Shown here piece by piece: positions 11,735 through 23,600 of a DNA stretch of 64,000 nt. The DNA is from Cenococcum geophilum 1.58 (taxonomy: Eukaryota > Ascomycota > Dothideomycetes > Gloniales > Gloniaceae). Position 1 is the stretch's first letter. The number at the start of each line of letters is the position of its first letter. The notes beneath the pieces were generated by a model, which worked only from the letters and a program-made list of their open reading frames with translations, was not told the origin of the DNA and searched no databases. The position numbers were made by a program, and so were the translations under genes. The stretch spans positions 1,116,001-1,180,000 of the forward strand of contig KV748185.1 of NCBI GenBank assembly GCA_001692895.1, written 5' to 3'.

Positions 11735-11763
11735 GCTTGCTTAATAGCAAGTCTGGTACCGAA

Positions 11764-12013
11764 TACTGATAAAAACACTGTCCTAAAGAAAGGTAATTTA
11801 ATATGGTTTAGTATATAATCGAATATGGTATGGAAGTTTAATTGTGTACTTGCAAGAAAAATAAAATCTAATCTGAATTACAAGTTTTACACTTGGGGTC
11901 TAACTTCTCCTCTGATCAAATGTTCTTGGACATGTCTACGGAGCAGAATCTTTCCATTGTCATGGTATAAATTTGTCGACCGGAAAATTGAGGTCAGGAA
12001 AGCTCGTGTGAAG
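11764..12013. other. spacer, no gene seen
   Basis: AT-rich single-copy-looking DNA with no coding frame of interest. It includes a 10-bp match (GTCGACCGGA, 11974-11983) to the 60-bp repeat. Confidence 0.4.
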
Positions 12014-12123
12014 ATTGATCTATAAAAGAAAAGATACTATATATACATGAGGTAGGTGGCAAAGGCTGACGTCGATAATGACGTCGATCTGAAACTGTTA
12101 CGTCATTGCCACCTGATCGACAA
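12014..12123 (+). repeat. dispersed hairpin repeat, copy R2
   Basis: Second copy of the 10111-10222 repeat. Here the stem AGGTGGCAA...TTGCCACCT is perfect and extended by TGACGT/ACGTCA, around a doubled TGACGTCGAT unit. It ends 14 bp before the stop codon of the minus-strand gene at 12138, so it must lie in that gene's 3' untranslated region or abut it. Confidence 0.7.
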
Positions 12124-12137
12124 AATTACTATTCATG

Positions 12138-12962
12138 TCAGATTTCCAGAGGCATCTTCAAGGTGAATTTCACAAAATCAGCCTCGAGATATATTCTCCC
12201 ATTGGCAACCAATCTTAGACAATTAATTCCATATGTAAGGGTTGGACGAAGTTTCATTGAGGATTGCGGGCCTCTCGGCTTGAGTGATAGATGTAAACCA
12301 GAAGCAAGGTAGCCAGCCATTTCCCCCGCGCGCGTTTTACTTAGGGTAGTGACATGAGTTTCCCAACCTCTGTGAAGATGCTTCTCGGAAGGCAATGGAG
12401 GAGGAACCACGTTGATTGTTACTGTGTTAATAGCAAGGGCGCTTGAGCCTTCGAACTTTTGTGTAGTAAGTGCATTAAATGTCGATGCACTGTCTGCAAA
12501 ATTTCGAATGAATTCAAGGAATGACTGCGCCCGGAGCAACCATTTTAGGTTGGGTGAGTCGGGTCCCAGATTTGCACACGCAGCAAAAGTGAAGCGGAAA
12601 TCTACGTCGATATTGTCGATGCGTGGTATGAACGCAGGCATTTCAATCCAAGTAGGATGGAAGAAGAAGGGTCTAGTAAAAAAAAAACAGTCGAGCCTGT
12701 AATGGAGCCGTGTCTGGGATGCCAGACGTCGAATAGCTTCGCGTGTCTCTTGGCTCACTTTGTGGTTCACCAACAAAAGTCCATATGATGCGGGTCTTAG
12801 TGGTTTGAGAGAGAATGAGGTCGGGCAGTAGTTCTCATATGGCTTTGGAGTGTAATACGTGTATGACGCTGGTGGATCAAATGGTGCCGCGATCTTGGAG
12901 GCTAGAACTAGCTCGTAGATGATATCGCGGATCTCCCTGGGCAGATCCAAAAGTGACTTCAT
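12138..12962 (-). CDS. F-box-like / 2EXR-type fungal protein
   Basis: A single-exon frame of 274 residues. Near the N terminus it reads SLLDLPREIRDIIYELVL, the (L)LPxEIRxxIYxLVL signature of a large fungal family of F-box-like or 2EXR proteins. It is followed by the usual LLLVNHKVSQETREAI segment. Members are thought to act as ubiquitin-ligase adaptors or are uncharacterised; no substrate can be inferred here. I start at the ATG complementary to 12960-12962 because the motif normally sits within the first 20 residues. The frame is open to an ATG at 13091, which would add 43 unremarkable residues. Codon use and CA/TG content are normal, so it escaped RIP. The C-terminal boundary lies next to repeat R2. 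Confidence 0.75.
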   Translation of the reverse strand: MKSLLDLPREIRDIIYELVLASKIAAPFDPPASYTYYTPKPYENYCPTSFSLKPLRPASYGLLLVNHKVSQETREAIRRLASQTRLHYRLDCFFFTRPFFFHPTWIEMPAFIPRIDNIDVDFRFTFAACANLGPDSPNLKWLLRAQSFLEFIRNFADSASTFNALTTQKFEGSSALAINTVTINVVPPPLPSEKHLHRGWETHVTTLSKTRAGEMAGYLASGLHLSLKPRGPQSSMKLRPTLTYGINCLRLVANGRIYLEADFVKFTLKMPLEI

Positions 12963-13099
12963 GATAGAATTGTGACCTTGGAATTGTGATTGACGAGGTT
13001 GAGGTGTGACGTTAGCAATGAGTCGGGCACAGTGGTTGAGCAGGCGGCAAATATTTGCTAAGCACCAGCTGATTCCACTGCTCCGGATCAAAAGCTCGG

Positions 13100-13269
13100 C
13101 ACGTTATGTACGCTTTTCTACCCTATTAAAAATTAATAATTCTCCAACATCTTTATAAAATAAAGCTATAATATTACTATAATATAGCGGTAATAGAGAA
13201 AATAAAGAGCTTTTGGCTCGTAGTATTTCAGTAATAATTAGACATAACGTCGCTTTTTAATATAATAGA
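13100..13269. repeat. AT-rich RIP-like flank of solo LTR
   Basis: TA-rich and CA/TG-poor. The sequence continues with the same character after the solo LTR (13529-13660), so the LTR was inserted into an already degraded repeat. The two flanks share a loose direct similarity (AGTATTT(C/T)A(G)TAATAA). Confidence 0.5.
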
Positions 13270-13274
13270 TAGAG

Positions 13275-13523
13275 TGTCACGGAAGTGGGCACGAGCTGGA
13301 ATACAATGTACTAAACAGGGTAGTAATTGAAGAAGGCTACGTACGCGTAACTATGCGTGGTTGATACAAAGACATTTGGATGAAGAAGAAGATTCTTCGT
13401 GTGCCAGGTCGGGTATAAATAGGGGTTGTAGGGGAACGTGCGTAGGTGTCTCGGACGAACGTGAGCACGGGTCAAGAACGTCAAAACCGCGCAGGGACGT
13501 GAGAGCGTGTGAGTCCCGTGACA
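13275..13523 (+). mobile_element. solo LTR, 249 bp, TSD TAGAG
   Basis: Begins TGTCACGG and ends CCGTGACA (canonical TG...CA), flanked by identical 5-bp duplications TAGAG at 13270-13274 and 13524-13528. A TATA box (GGTATAAATAGGGG, about 13410) gives the likely orientation as plus. CA/TG are abundant, so it has not been RIPed, unlike its flanks. There is no internal region: this is a recombination product of a full element. Confidence 0.88.
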
Positions 13524-13665
13524 TAGAGAAACTAAAAAGCTCTTACCTTATAGTATTTTAATAATAACTACACGTTGTAAAAGGGTTAAAATATAGTAGT
13601 AAAAAGTTTATTTTTTAGTATATTTTAACGCTCCGTTACTACTAAAGCTGGGCCTATAAGCTCTT

Positions 13666-13814
13666 AGACTCCCGGAGAGAAATACCTCTTAGTATAATAT
13701 AATTGGTTAGGACTTGACAGGACCAGGGTATAGTGATTTGATTGGCTCAGGAGTCCACAAGCGTGGTACCAGACTTTTGGGTCAGGCCGTGCCGGGATTT
13801 CTCCCCGGGAGTCT
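13666..13814. other. 17-bp inverted repeat with structured interior
   Basis: AGACTCCCGGAGAGAAA (13666-13682) pairs with 13798-13814 with one mismatch, enclosing about 115 bp. In general form it resembles the 6168-6261 structure but is longer. A foldback element or structured RNA is possible; it is not a known class to me. Confidence 0.5.
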
Positions 13815-13910
13815 GATTTATGAGATAAGGGCTAGCTAACCGTTCTAGGAAGGTCCTATAAATTCTGCCGACCCTTCTAGCTAACAGCCCTCAAGAAACT
13901 GATTAACTTA

Positions 13911-14414
13911 GGGGTCGTTCGGTTGCAAAAGCGTCAGATTAATCTGAACTGAAAGTCTGGCAGAACGAACGCGTTCCTCCCGATTTGACACGCGGTCTGT
14001 GGCTCTACGGTTGCACGGACGTGTGCAATCTGAAGCTTTCAGATTCAACATGAGGAGCTTCGAGCTCCTGATTTGAAATGACGCCAAGACCTCAGCTTAG
14101 ATTCACATATACGGTCAAGTTGCCAAATTTCTAGTGACTTTTAGCGTGTTCTTTTGGGCGGTCAGAGGAACATCAAAAATTTGTGGCTGAAGTTAAGTTG
14201 AACTGGAATTCAAACCGAACGTCGCCTCAGCAATCAGATTGGGGCGCTCCAGATCAACTCCATTCTGAAGCCCTCATTCTGATCTGAACCTGCAACCGAA
14301 CGACCCTAAGTCTCTGTACAAGCCACGAACACGTGTGCAATTCAGACAAACGCGTCCTTTTCTGCCGGACTTTCAGTTCAGATTGATTTGAAGTTTGCAA
14401 CCCAAACGCACCCC
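13911..14414. mobile_element. foldback MITE, TA target, nested right ends
   Basis: The left terminus GGGGTCGTTCGGTTGCA (13911-13927) is matched by TGCAACCGAACGACCC at 14291-14306. Both are bordered by TA, as in Tc1/mariner-type MITEs. A second, longer complement of the left arm lies at about 14350-14414, ending GCACCCC then TA; it includes a match to AATCTGAACTGAAAGTC in the left arm. There is thus one left end and two right ends, suggesting a nested or tandem insertion with loss of one left end. It has no coding capacity and is not RIPed. Confidence 0.8.
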
Positions 14415-14760
14415 TAAACAACTGGTTAAATATGTGTGAAACGGCCGCCAAGTTGCCCACTGATTTCCAACCCTTTTCATCTGACTGTCAGTGATTCTTA
14501 GCCTAGCGAAGGTCCAAATGCTTGTCTGGTCCAGCTTCTGGAGATCTATTTTCTGGTTCTTGTTGTGAGGCGATCCCGTTCCGGTGCCCAGTTTGTGGGT
14601 CCCGCTCCACTTTTACCCACCCCGTCCGGCCCAGCCGAAATATACCCCCTCCATTGGAAACTCTTGGGGACCACCACACCCACCTTCACGTCTACATTCC
14701 ATCCTTGTGGCGAGGACGCCTCTACCCAAACTTATCTTATCTCTTTATCTAAGTTAAAAT
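14415..14760. other. unmutated spacer before LINE
   Basis: Normal composition. Overlapping Pro-rich frames are present but have no start or splice support. Composition switches to the RIPed LINE at about 14760. Confidence 0.4.
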
Positions 14761-14899
14761 ATTATTTATAACGTATGTATGTATATATATATATATATTC
14801 TATTATAGCCATATACTATCTAGGGTATAGGCCGTTATAAAGCGCTAACTAAATACTTCCTACTATTAATATGCTTGCTCTAGTTTAGAAGCCAACTAT

Positions 14900-17800
14900 A
14901 AGAACTATATATCTATTACCTAATACCATACTTAACTAAGGAAAAAATAAAGGAAAGTAATATATTACTATTAAAGAAAGTTATAGTTTAGAGGCGAGCC
15001 TAAGTAAGTAGTTTTCAATGCCTTATGTCCATAGGGCTATTCTAGCGTTATACGCTTCTTAATTAGCGACGTACTAGTAGAGGCATGTATAGAGGAGGCT
15101 TATAGTGTATTTAGTTAGATAATTAGAGAAGGAATTCTTAAGAGTTTTTACTTATTAATGTCGGCTTCTATACTCTCTATATTTTATATACTTAGGTATA
15201 AACGTCCGGTCTCCTTTGCAAATTTAATTATAGTTTTAACTACGCTAATATCTGGCTTCTAGCGCTTAATTAGGCTGTTAATATTCCTACCTCCTTTTTA
15301 TCTGCGTAAGTAGCCTCCTAATATATATAATAGATCCCCAAATTAATCTCTATATTACTCTCTTAGTTTAATCCTTAGCTACGCCCACCTCCTATAAAAG
15401 AAGAAAAAGTACTATATTAACTTTATAAGCCCGCAGTTATATAACGCCGTCTCTAATATATTAATTTTGTGGAGATATTCCTTTAGAAATAACTTGCTGG
15501 TTTATAGCTGCGCAAAAATAGCAGCTTCTAAGCTAATTAGTTGCTAGTATAATCCTATAGCCTTTCTAAGGTAAAGTACTGCGTTAATCTTCCTTATAAA
15601 CTTACCCGTATTAGATCTTTCTAATAGAAGCGGTCCTATTATTATCTTAGCTCTTTTTAACGCTTGCGTTACAAGGTACTATAGGAGGCCGTTTCTCTAT
15701 AGTGGCTCCTTACTCTCTAGTCTTATTACTGCTTTAGTAAGCTTATTAGCCTTCTTATTTCCTATAAATCCTAAGTAGCCTAGAATCTAGTATAGCGTAA
15801 TATTATTTAGCTAAAGCTTTTTTAAAATCTCTGCGACTATTTCCTGGCAGGCTTTAGCCCTCTAGCTCTATACTAATAGTAACGCTAATTGCGAGTTAGA
15901 GAATATTCTTATACTAGATATAGGTATTAGAAAACCTACTTAGTTAATAGCCGTGTATATAGGGTCCTATAGCTAGTTAGCTACCTCGCTAATTGCTAGA
16001 AGCTCTATAAGGTAAGCGTCGGCCTAATTAAAGCTTACCACCGTTTTTAAAAGCGTTACTTTAGATAGTATAATATATACACTAACTTCTACCCTACTAT
16101 TACGTACTAATATATTAACGTATATATTAACCTGCCCTAGCTTATAGTCTTTAATAATAGCTTAAGTATAATCTTCGTCCTTATATATTACTATATTAGG
16201 CTTAGCTACCCACGGCGGGTATATATATAGTTTAACCTTTAGTATCCTATTTACCTAGATATCTTTATATATCTCTACTATCCTCTAAAGCGGCGATTAG
16301 TACTATTTATAGAGCCTTTATCTTCGAATCATCTAATAAGGATATAATTTGCCTAGTTTATAGATTAATACCTAGAACGCGATAGCCTGGTTATATAGCC
16401 TTTGCTTAAAAGGGAGTAAGCTAGCTTCTACTTTTGCTATTAGTAGGGTAATAGAGCGGAACCCCCTAATAATAGCTTGTGCCGTAATCCTCTACGCCTA
16501 CTAGAGAAGCTATATTAACTCTTATATTGTAAGCGGGTACTATATTAGTAATATATAGTCTACTACTAGTAGGACCAAGCTCTTAGCTAGCTGCTTAACG
16601 CTCTTAAACTATAGTCCCTTTAATCTATGTAACGCTAGCGCCACCTTAGTAGCTTTATCTACCTTATTTACTAAGTACGCCTTAAACTATAGCTCCTTAT
16701 TAAGGATTACCCTAAGGATTTTAACTTCCTAAGTTAGGGGGATCCCTTTTCCTTTAAATTAGAGCGGCGTGGTAGTATCCCTACCTGCTTCTTTATATCT
16801 AGTAAGGTAGATAAATAACGTTTTCTTTACTTTAAATTAGGCTCCACTAGTCCTCTCCTATTTCTTAAGTATTAGTATAATCTTACCCTAGATAATCTAC
16901 GTGTTTTCCTCCGCTGTAGGGCCTATAACCTATACTAAGTAGTTATTAATAAAGGCTATAGAGCTACTATTTCTAGGTGCGCTTTATATAAGATCCGCAT
17001 TAAAGAATAAAAAGAGTATTAGGGTTAGTGCTAATCCCTATAGGAGACCCGCTTATAGGAGCGCCTATACCTCTAATATATATTTATTAACTAGGATATA
17101 GGCTTAATAGTTTATATAAAAGTCCTATACCTATTATATAATTGTCTAAGGTATCTACCGCTGCTGTAATCTCCTAATTTCTGGCTCTATAGCTATATTA
17201 TTATACGCACCCTTAATATTAAATAATACTAAAGATAGCGTCTTTTTTTCTTTTTATGCTCTAAATACGTCCTTATAGAGATATAATAGCGTATATATTA
17301 TTAACCTTTGCTTCCTAGCTCTAAAGTACGTCTTAGGTAATAGGCTATATTTCTCCACTAAGTATATTATCCTCTTTACTACTAGCAATTTAAGTGCTTT
17401 TTCTAGCGTTAGAAGGAGGGAGATCGGCCTATAGTTATTTGCTATTATATAGTCCCCCCACTTTAGCTTCTATAGCAGCATAATCTTTACTACCTTCTAT
17501 TTCTAGGGTACCTTTCCTATCTTAAATAATTTGGTAAAAAGAGTAGTAATTTTACCACTTAGTACGGGCCATAGCTCTTGCTATACCCTAGCTAGTAGGC
17601 CGTCTCTTTTAGGAGCCTTATTTAGGCTAGCCCTAAATATAGCTACCTTAACCTTATATTTAGCGATAGGCTTTTATAGTAATTAGTTATAGCTAGTTAT
17701 AACTTCCTCCTTTTATTCGCATAGTAGTAGGACCGGAAAGAATGCCTAGAGTAGTTCTCTTGCAATATTATAGTTCTCTATAATAACTTCTCCCTATCCT

Positions 17801-19080
17801 CTATTTTTTTTTAATTAGCGGTATTCTAGCGAACGCGGATATAGCCTATAGATTAAGGTATTTCAACGCTTTCTATATATTATTACTATTACTAAGGAAT
17901 TTATCCTAATAGAGCTTTCTATATCGCTAAATAGTCTTATAAAAGAGCTTCTTTACTCTTACTACAATATTATATAGCTTAGGGTTATCCCTTTCTTGCC
18001 TCTATATTGCGCTATTTCTGTTCCTTTAGTATATATATAACTTCCTTAGCGTTATAAGGTCTTCGTTCTATTATTTTTTTATATATAGTAATAGTCTAGC
18101 CCATTAGTAGTGTGCTTTAAGGGCTTTATTAACCCACCTGTTAAGGTAGTTAACTATTTCGTCTATATTTTCTATAGGGAATCCTATCTCTTTCTATCGC
18201 TCTATATCTTCTTATATCTTATTCTAGTTTATATTTTTAATAAGTAGCCTTTTTTAGCTCTTTTACATATTTATATTAACCTAAAAGCTAGTATAAATAG
18301 CTTTATAGTCTAATCTATACTTATATTTTTAGATAGTGTACTTTACTAGTTTACTTACTAGGCCTAGGGTTATAAGTATAAGGTTAATTGTTAATATTCG
18401 CCCCGTATTACTTTTAAATATAAGTATTCCTACTAAAAGTAGGCTCTAAAGTAACTAGTCCGCTATAAAGTCGATAATTAGCGCGCTTTCTTTCTGCGTT
18501 AATATAGTACTAATATAACTTCCTCCCTATAGTAGATTATGCCGATTAAAGTTACCTATAATTACTACCTTGGTATATAGGTCGCGTAATAGTTTACCCT
18601 AGATTAGCCTATTAATTATCTCTAGTCTACTAAAGAGCTCCTCTAGGTTTTCTTCCTTAGTTTTCCTTAAATATCTATCTGGAATATATACCGATATAAT
18701 TATAAGTCTCCTTTAGCCAACATGCGCTACTACCGCCGTAATATCTACTAAATCTACCTATAGCTATATAGCTGCTAGCTCTTTAGATACCTAGATATAT
18801 AACCTAACTAGGGGATACCACTGCTGCCTGCCTATTAGGACGAACCTTATTTACTAGGGATTTAAGCTAGCTAGCACTACTTCCCCATTTAAAAGAAAGT
18901 AGTAAGGCTTTTAGCCTAAAATAAAGTGGAAGTCCGCTAGCGCTTTATTATTATATAGCGCATACTATACCTTCCTGTACTTCTTTATATTCGCCTAAAA
19001 AATTTAAAGTTCTTTATTTATAGCGCTATTATATAAGAATCCTATCCATCTCTTTCCTATATACTAAGTATTTACGGTAT
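14900..19080 (-). pseudogene. LINE ORF2 relic (EN-RT-RNase H), copy 1
   Basis: Going downstream on the minus strand: an endonuclease motif related to VIIGDFNRHH, now VIIGNFNRHN, near 18530-18575; RT motifs GLxxGLxLxLILFLFFNADLI near 16985-17050; the catalytic box near 16918-16960, which reads FINNY where active relatives have FVDDY; and RNase H sequence including SQLALLLVQSQRA and LGYLGFIGNKKA around 15740-16100. The Asp-to-Asn changes in both catalytic centres are G-to-A transitions typical of RIP. Many in-frame stops. Non-functional. Confidence 0.85.
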
Positions 19081-19089
19081 AAGGTTTAG

Positions 19090-20440
19090 TAAGGACCCTA
19101 GCAGTTTACGTAGTGTAGATTTACTATCTTATACCAAAGATAGCCTTCCCGCCTATATATTTCGCATATATTAGGTTATATATAGTTTTTAGCCCTATGT
19201 CTAAACCTTCTGTATTTATAGCATGCTATAGAGGTACGTTGCTCCTTAAATAGTAATATAATAATCGCGCCTCCCCTAAATAATACGTTATCTAATATAA
19301 GCAGCTTCTCTATATCCTCCTTTATTGCTACTTTAACAATTACTAATACGTACTAGCCGCGCGGCCTTAGTTGTCCTAGCTATCTTATTATATATACCTC
19401 TACCCTATTCTCTACCTTAAAGTGCTCTATAACTAACTTACTTACTTTTCTACTATTAATATTTATTGCTAAAGGTACTTTAACCTAGTCTACCTTAACC
19501 GTATACTACTTAGGTCTAATAAGCCTCGCCTTAAGGATATGCGGTTTAAGCTATTAAGTAGTTATCTACCTAAACGCAGCTTCTTTATCTTTTTCCACCA
19601 AGAATTTAATAATACTTATGCTGTCGCTTATTCGCTATACGCAGAAGTTCTTAAGTATAGCTCCCGTAAGCCCCTTAATATCCTTTATACCTTATATAAT
19701 AGTTTACTTTACTACTTTAGTAGTAGCTACCCTTTCTATTACCTTTAAACCTGCTTAACTAATATTTATTACTAGCTATTAATTAGGTTCCTTAGGGTTC
19801 CTAGCGCTTATTATTTATAATAAGGTTATCTTTAACCCTGCTATACCTCTACTAGCCGCTACTAATGCCTATAATTATATTAGAGCTAAGGAAGTGTTTA
19901 GTTGCGTTTATAAGGACCAGATAGCCTTTTAGAGTTTAGCGTTTTACTTTTTAAGGCTTTACTATTTTAATTTAATATTTATAAGGTTATTTTTAATGCT
20001 CTTAATAATGCTATTCTAGTTTATAATAATATTGCTCTACTATATTATAGTTTCTTTAAGGCTTTTAATAAGTTAATAAAATTTATTATAATTAATACCT
20101 CCTCCTTTACGTTCGGGTAAGGTAGAGACTCTTACTATAGGGAATAGAGGTAGTATATGCTATATAGCTTATAGTCCGGTTTATAGTGCGGTTGTCTACT
20201 ATTTAAACTATACTAATATTTAGGCTTATATCCTTAGTAACTGCTAAGCCTCTTATACCTTCGCGCTTAGTTTCTTTATACGTCTTAGTAGAGCTACTAG
20301 TAGGTTTAGAGGTGGTGTTACTAATACGCGTTTAGGGGTCAAAGCAGCTATTAGGGCTTTAAGGCTTTATTTAGTAAGTTATAGGGGCCGCCTTATAGCG
20401 GGAACTAGTTAAATAAAAGACTAGGATTTAATTAAAAGAA
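19090..20440 (-). pseudogene. LINE ORF1 (gag-like) relic, copy 1
   Basis: The region upstream of ORF2 on the minus strand. Two degenerate CCHC zinc knuckles lie near 19130-19230, collinear with the better preserved pair in copy 2. The remainder is AT-rich and stop-laden. Confidence 0.7.
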
Positions 20441-20619
20441 TATCCGAGATAAATATCCTCCTCTTTTAAAAGTTTTATTATTCGCAACGTATGTATATAT
20501 ATATATTCTATTATAGCTATGCACTATTTAGGGTATAGGCCGTTATAAAGCGCTAACTAAATACTTCCTGCTATTAACATGCTTGCTCTAGTTTAGAAGC
20601 CAACTATAAAAACTATATA

Positions 20620-23600
20620 TCTATTACCTAACACTATACTTAACTAAGGAAAAAATAAAGGAAAGTAATATATTACTATTAAAGAAAGTTAGAGTTTAAA
20701 GGTAAGCCTAAGTAAGTAGTTTTCAATGCCTTATGTCCGTAGGGCTATTTTAGCGTTATACGCTTCTTAATTGGCGACGCACTAGTAGAGGCACGTATAG
20801 AGGAGGCTCGCGGTATATTTAGTTAGATAATTAGAGGAGAAATTCTTAAGAGTTTTTACTTATTAATATCGGCTTCTATGCTCTCTATATCTTATATACT
20901 TAGATATAAACGTCCGGTCTCCTTTATAAATTTAATTATAGCTTTAACTATGCTAATGTCTAGCTTCTAGCGCTTAATTAGGCCGTTAATATTCCTACCT
21001 CCTTCTTGTCTATATAAGTAGCCTCCTAATATATATAATAGATCCCCAAATCAATCTCTATATTACTCTCTTAGTTTAATCCTCTACTACGCCTACCTCC
21101 TATAAAAGAAAAAGAAGTGCTATATTAACTCTATAAGCCTATAGTTGCATAACGCCGTCTCTAATGCATTAATTTTGTGGAGATATTCCTTTAGAAATAA
21201 CTTGCTAATCCATAGCTACGTAAGGATAGCAGCTTCTAAGCTAATTAGCTACTAGTATAATCCTACAGCCTTTCTAAGGTAGAGTGCTGCGTTAATTTTC
21301 CTTATAAACTTACCCGTATTAAATCTTCCTAATAAAAGCGGTTCTATTATTATCTTAGCTCTTTTTAACACTTACGTTATAAGGTACCATAAGAGGCCGT
21401 CTCTCTATAGTGGCTCCTCGCTCTTTAGTCTTATTACTACTTTAGCAAGCTTATCAGCTTTTTTATTTTTTATAAATCCTAAGTGGCCTAGAATCCAGTA
21501 TAGCGTAACATTATTCAGCTAAAGCTTCTTTAAGATCTTTATAACTATTTCCTAGCAGGCTCTAGCCTTCTAGCTCTATACTAATAGTAACGCTAATTAT
21601 AAGTTAGAGAATATTCTTATACTAGATATAGGTATTGGAAAACCTACTTAGTTAATAGCCGTGTATATAGGGTCCTACGGCTAGTTAGCTACCTTACTAA
21701 TTACTAAAAGCTCTATAAGGTAGGCGTTGGCCTAATTAGAGCTTACTACCGTTTTTAAAAGCGTTGCTTTAAATAGCGTAGCATATACACTAACTCCTGC
21801 CCTACTATTATATACTAATGTATTAACGTATATATTAACCTACCCTAGCTTATAGTCTTTAATAATAGCTTAAGTATAATCTTTGTCCTTATATATTACT
21901 ATATTAGGCTTAGCTACCTATAGCGGGTATATATATAGTTTAACCTCTAGCACCCTATTTACCTGGACATCCTTATATATCTCTACTGTCCTTTAAAGCG
22001 GCGATTAGTGCCGTTTATAGAGCCTCTATCTTTAAATTATCTAATAAGGATATAATTTGCCTAGTTTATAGATTAACACCTAGAACGCGATAGCCTGGTT
22101 ATATAGCCTTTACTTAAAAGAAAGTAAGCTAGCTTCTACTTCCGCTATTAGTAGGGTAACGGAGCGGAACCCCCTAATAATAGCTTATACCATAATCCTC
22201 TGCGCCTACTAGAGGAGCTATATTAACTTTTATATTATAAGCAGGTACCATATTAATAATATATAGTCTACTACTAGTAGGACTAAGCTCTTAGCTAGCT
22301 GCTTAACGCTCTTAAACTATAGTCCCTTTAATCTACGCAATACTAGCGCTACCTTAGTGGCTTTACCTGCCTTATTTACTAGGTGCGCCTTAAACCGTAG
22401 CTCCTTATTAAGGATTACCCTAAGGATTTTAACTTCCTAAGTCGGGGGGATCCCTTTTCCTTTAAATTGGAGCGGTGTGGTAGCATCCCTACCTACTTCT
22501 TTATATCTAGTAAGGTAGATAAATAACGTTTTCTTCGCTTTAAATTAGGCTCCACTAGTCCTCTTTTATTTCTTAAGCATTAGTATAATCTCGCCCTAGA
22601 TAATCTGCGTGTTTTCCTCCGCTGTAGGGCCTATAACCTATGCCGAGTAGTCGTTAATAAAGGCTATAGAGCTGCTATTTTTAGGTGTACTTTATATAAG
22701 ATCCGCATTAAAGAATAGAAAGAGTATTAGGGCTAGTGCTAATCCCTATGGGAGACCTACCTGTGGGAGCGCCTATACCTTTAATATATATCTATTAACT
22801 AGAATATAGGCTTAACGGTTTATATAAAAGTTCTATACCCATTATATAATCGTCTAAGGTATTTAACGCTGCCGTAATCTCCTAATTTCTGGCTCTATAG
22901 CCATATTATTATACACACCCTTAATATTAAATAATATTAAAGACAGCGTCTTTTTTCCTCTTTATGCTCTAAATACGTCCTTATAGAGATATAATAGCGT
23001 ATATATTGTCAACCTTTGCTTCCTAGCTCTAAAGTGCGTCTTAGGTAATAGGCTATGTTCCTCCACTAGGTATACTATTCTCTCCGCTATTAGTAATTTA
23101 AGTACTTTTCCTAGTATTAAGAGGAGGGAGATCGGCCTATAGTTATTTGCTACTGTATAGTCCCCCCGCTTTAGCTTCTATAGCGGTATAATCTTTACTA
23201 CCTTTTATTCCTAGGGTACCTTTCTTATCTTAAGTAATTTAGTAAAAAGAGTGGTAATCTTACTACTTAGTACGGGCTATAGCTCTCGCCACACCCTAGC
23301 TAGTAGGCCGTCCCTTCTAGGAGCCTTATCTAGGCTAGCCCTAAATATAGCTGCCTTAACCTTATATTTAGCGATGGGCTTCTATAGCAATTAGTTATAG
23401 CTAGTTATAGCTTCCTCCTTTTATTCGCATAGTGGCGGGACCAGAAAGAATGCCTGGAGTAGTTCTCTTATAATATTATAGTTCTCTATAATAACTTCTC
23501 CCTATTCTCTATCTTTCTTAATTAGTGGTATTCTAGCGAACGCGGATATAGCCTGCGGATTAAGGTATTTTGACGCTTTCTATATATTATTACTGTTACT

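Larger units (their letters stand above)
10569..11755 (+). mobile_element. short hAT-family element with 8-bp TSD
   Basis: The terminal inverted repeat CAGACTTGCTATTAAGCAAGC (10569-10589) is perfectly matched by its complement at 11735-11755. Both ends are flanked by the identical 8-bp target duplication GTACCGAA (10561-10568 and 11756-11763), the length diagnostic of hAT transposons. The 1187-bp body keeps only the C-terminal dimerisation region of a transposase. Dense CAAGCC/GGCTTG subterminal arrays lie at both ends, where hAT transposases typically bind. It is internally deleted, hence non-autonomous. It is little RIPed, as expected for a short element. Confidence 0.92.
14763..20487 (-). 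mobile_element. Tad1-like LINE, copy 1 (RIPed)
   Basis: Full-length-looking non-LTR retrotransposon read on the minus strand. A gag-like ORF1 with CCHC zinc knuckles at the 5' side is followed by an ORF2 with APE endonuclease, reverse transcriptase and a C-terminal RNase H, the order of the fungal Tad1 clade. The 3' end (left side) carries a GTATGTATGTATATAT microsatellite tail at 14770-14798. It is followed immediately on the right by a second copy in the same orientation with a period of about 5.7 kb. CA/TG are nearly absent and all frames are broken by C-to-T and G-to-A changes. Confidence 0.88.

Noticed and set aside
14522..14771. Two overlapping Pro-rich frames
   Set aside because: No good start context, no domain, and they run into the LINE boundary.
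19539..19748. 69-codon plus-strand frame
   Set aside because: Antisense chance frame in the LINE ORF1 relic; composition is RIP-driven.
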